Assembly (NCBI GenBank): GCA_021739805.1
Contig: JAIPBB010000273.1
Span: forward strand, 1 to 7,502
Direction of reading: 5' to 3'
DNA from: Saprospiraceae bacterium
GTDB lineage: Bacteria > Bacteroidota > Bacteroidia > Bacteroidales > JAIPBB01
DNA: 7,502 nucleotides
Part shown: one piece after another, positions 6,422-7,502 of the stretch
Layout: every line of letters begins with the position of its first letter
Position numbering within the stretch: position 1 is the first letter of the stretch
The notes under the pieces: generated by a model
Told to the model about the DNA's origin: nothing
What the model saw: only the letters and a program-made list of their open reading frames with translations
Databases searched by the model: none
Program-made: the position numbers and the translations under genes

Positions 6422-6958
6422 CTATGCTCTATCAAAAAACGGACTTTTACTAGTTACGCTGAGTGGAATTCCAAAAACAATTTTCACATCCTTATCAAAA
6501 ATATTTAATTCCAAAGCTGCCTGACCAATAGTGTACATAATTCGGTTATCAATACGATGATTTGAAGCTATGCTCACAGCTGAGCCGATAGCAATTCCTA
6601 AATCGACATTATGAAAAGCACAAGCTGTAGTTTTTGGTCTTGTTGGGTCATCACAACTTTTGAAACCACAATAACCACATTTTTTTAATCCATAAGTTTC
6701 GTATTTCGAACCAAGAAGAACAATTGCTTCAGCATTAAGAATGTTGGCTGCATCTCTTGCGAAAAAAGCTTCTCCTGTTTGTTGTGAAATTCCAATCATT
6801 TTGTCAGAGAAAACTTTAATATCATCACCTGTTACTATTGCAGTGACCAGGTTGTTTTTTCCTCTTGCTTTAGGCGCTGTACGTGCTGCAATAATTATCT
6901 TTTTTGCAATTTCAATTACAGTTTCATTTATAATTTGCTCTTCTTTAATAATTGCCAT
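6422..6958 (-). CDS. DUF2148 ferredoxin-domain-like protein
   Basis: A 178-residue soluble protein matching the DUF2148 (PF09918) pattern. The N-terminal helix carries IIAARTAPKARGKNN (22-36), reminiscent of nitroreductase-type AA-x-x-AP starts. A cysteine cluster CGYCGFKSC...C follows (Cys94, Cys97, Cys102, Cys113; CX2CX4CX10C), suited to one iron-sulfur cluster. GIAIGSAVSIASNHRIDNRIMYTIGQAA (121-148) and the ending KSPFFDR are family hallmarks. Biochemical role is unknown to me; the fold and cluster suggest electron transfer or flavin/Fe-S chemistry. It is convergent with the radical SAM gene, 68 bp apart. The in-frame upstream sequence hits a stop at 6974-6976 with no other ATG, so the start at 6958 is secure. 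The ATG overlaps the TAA of a 3-codon upstream ORF (TAATG). Its leader and promoter region run directly into the tandem array starting at 6990. Confidence 0.9.
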   Translation of the reverse strand: MAIIKEEQIINETVIEIAKKIIIAARTAPKARGKNNLVTAIVTGDDIKVFSDKMIGISQQTGEAFFARDAANILNAEAIVLLGSKYETYGLKKCGYCGFKSCDDPTRPKTTACAFHNVDLGIAIGSAVSIASNHRIDNRIMYTIGQAALELNIFDKDVKIVFGIPLSVTSKSPFFDRA

Positions 6959-6989
6959 TACTGATTCATTTACTTATGTGATATGTTAA

Positions 6990-7290
6990 TTGTCATTCGC
7001 TTCGCTGTCATTAAGTTGTCATTCGCTTCGCTGTCATTAAGTTGTCATTCGCTTCGCTGTCATTAAGTTGTCATTCGCTTCGCTGTCATTAAGTTGTCAT
7101 TCGCTTCGCGTCATTAAGTTGTCATTCGCTTCGCGTCATTAAGTTGTCATTCGCTTCGCTGTCATTAAGTTGTCATTCGCTTCGCTGTCATTAAGTTGTC
7201 ATTCGCTTCGCGTCATTAAATGGTCATTAAGTTGTCATTTAGTTGTCATTAAGTTGTCATTAAGTTGTCATTCGCTTTGCTGTCATTAAG
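6990..7290. repeat. Tandem array of 25/26-bp units with 11-bp sub-units
   Basis: Nine contiguous units begin at 6990, 7016, 7042, 7068, 7094, 7119, 7144, 7170 and 7196. Each 26-bp unit has two TGTCATT cores flanking CGCTTCGC and ends in AAG. Units 5, 6 and 9 lack one T (25 bp, CGCTTCGCG), and unit 9 ends in AAA. Four 11-bp short units of the type TTGTCATTAAG follow (7221-7264, two with single changes), then one more 26-bp unit (7265-7290) with TTTGC in place of TTCGC. The 26-mer looks like the 11-mer with a 15-bp insertion that duplicates TGTCATT. The unit length is not a multiple of three, and no protein spans the array. There is no unique spacer, so it is not a CRISPR. Confidence 0.95.
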
Positions 7291-7356
7291 TTGTTGCAGA
7301 AAGGTCTTCTGACTTCGGTCTTCTGACTTCTGACTTTTTTGTCATTAGGTTGTCAT
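7290..7356. repeat. 67-bp composite direct repeat, copy A
   Basis: Begins GTTGTTGCAGAAAGG, contains two TCTTCTGACTTC micro-repeats and a TTTTTT run, and ends with GTCATTAGGTTGTCAT, which ties it to the TGTCATT core of the preceding array. Copy B lies 96 bp downstream and differs at one base. Confidence 0.93.
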
Positions 7357-7385
7357 CCATACGGACAAGTTTAGGTTGTCATTTG

Positions 7386-7452
7386 GTTGTTGCAGAAAGG
7401 TCTTCCGACTTCGGTCTTCTGACTTCTGACTTTTTTGTCATTAGGTTGTCAT
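7386..7452. repeat. 67-bp composite direct repeat, copy B
   Basis: Matches copy A over 67 bases with a single C-for-T change at 7406 (TCTTCCGAC). The 29-bp gap between the copies carries more GTTGTCAT-like sequence and a short unique stretch (CCATACGGACAAG). The near identity implies recent duplication or homogenisation. Confidence 0.93.
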
Positions 7453-7458
7453 TAAGTT

Positions 7459-7502
7459 TAACCACCTAACAATATCACAATATAACAATTTAACAATATC
7501 AC
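7459..7502. repeat. AACAAT-rich repeat, cut by window edge
   Basis: TAACAATATCAC occurs at 7467-7478 and again at 7491-7502, 24 bp apart, with related TAACAATTTAAC between. It is a third repeat type abutting the composite repeats. The array probably continues beyond the window. Confidence 0.6.

Noticed and set aside
6741..6989. 82-codon plus-strand ORF opposite the DUF2148 gene
   Set aside because: It is the antisense shadow of a gene whose conserved cysteine motif and family hallmarks are clear; its translation has no recognisable motif.
6990..7290. Possible CRISPR array
   Set aside because: Units are directly contiguous with no unique spacers of constant length, and no cas gene is visible.

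Overview
The window comes from an AT-rich genome. It holds six same-strand genes with short gaps (2 to 33 bp), a 424-bp repeat-bearing gap, one more plus-strand gene, a convergent minus-strand gene, and a terminal block of short tandem repeats. Start codons are preceded by A/T-rich leaders with no Shine-Dalgarno sequence, which is typical of Bacteroidota. The intergenic repeats (AGTGCCT/AGTACTTA motifs, an ATCCCGAT hairpin, AATGACA and GTCAGAAG type repeats) also look like those I associate with environmental Bacteroidota. The gene content (radical SAM enzyme, a four-cysteine ferredoxin-like DUF2148 protein, a Cys-rich CGGC protein, a CoA-disulfide-reductase-like flavoprotein) points to an anaerobe. 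This taxonomic placement is inference.

Layout. Positions 1-62 are the 3' end of an unidentified plus-strand gene. Positions 73-4993 form a probable operon: class III FAD/NAD(P) disulfide oxidoreductase; MBL-fold hydrolase of the COG1237 type; ArsP_2-type (putative manganese/heavy-metal) permease; small VOC/glyoxalase-fold protein; DUF89/ARMT1-like metal-dependent phosphatase; CGGC-domain protein. Positions 4994-5417 are non-coding, with inverted terminal repeat modules around two imperfect hairpins, resembling a small non-autonomous element. Positions 5418-6353 encode a radical SAM protein with a C-terminal winged-helix-like tail. Positions 6354-6421 separate convergent genes and carry a strong hairpin inside the same repeat module. 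Positions 6422-6958 (minus) encode a DUF2148 protein. Positions 6990-7502 are tandem and composite repeats lying directly upstream of that gene.

How the genes may work together. Almost every product has a metal site or reactive cysteines: a redox-active Cys in the flavoprotein, the HxHxDH site of the MBL protein, an HEHE quartet in the VOC protein, the Asp/Asn metal motif of DUF89, Cys clusters in the CGGC protein, a CX3CX2C cluster in the radical SAM enzyme and CX2CX4CX10C in DUF2148. With a predicted metal exporter among them, the set could be an anaerobic thiol/metal homeostasis or metabolite-repair module. No substrate can be assigned from sequence alone. No complete transposase, phage gene, tRNA, rRNA or CRISPR array was seen.
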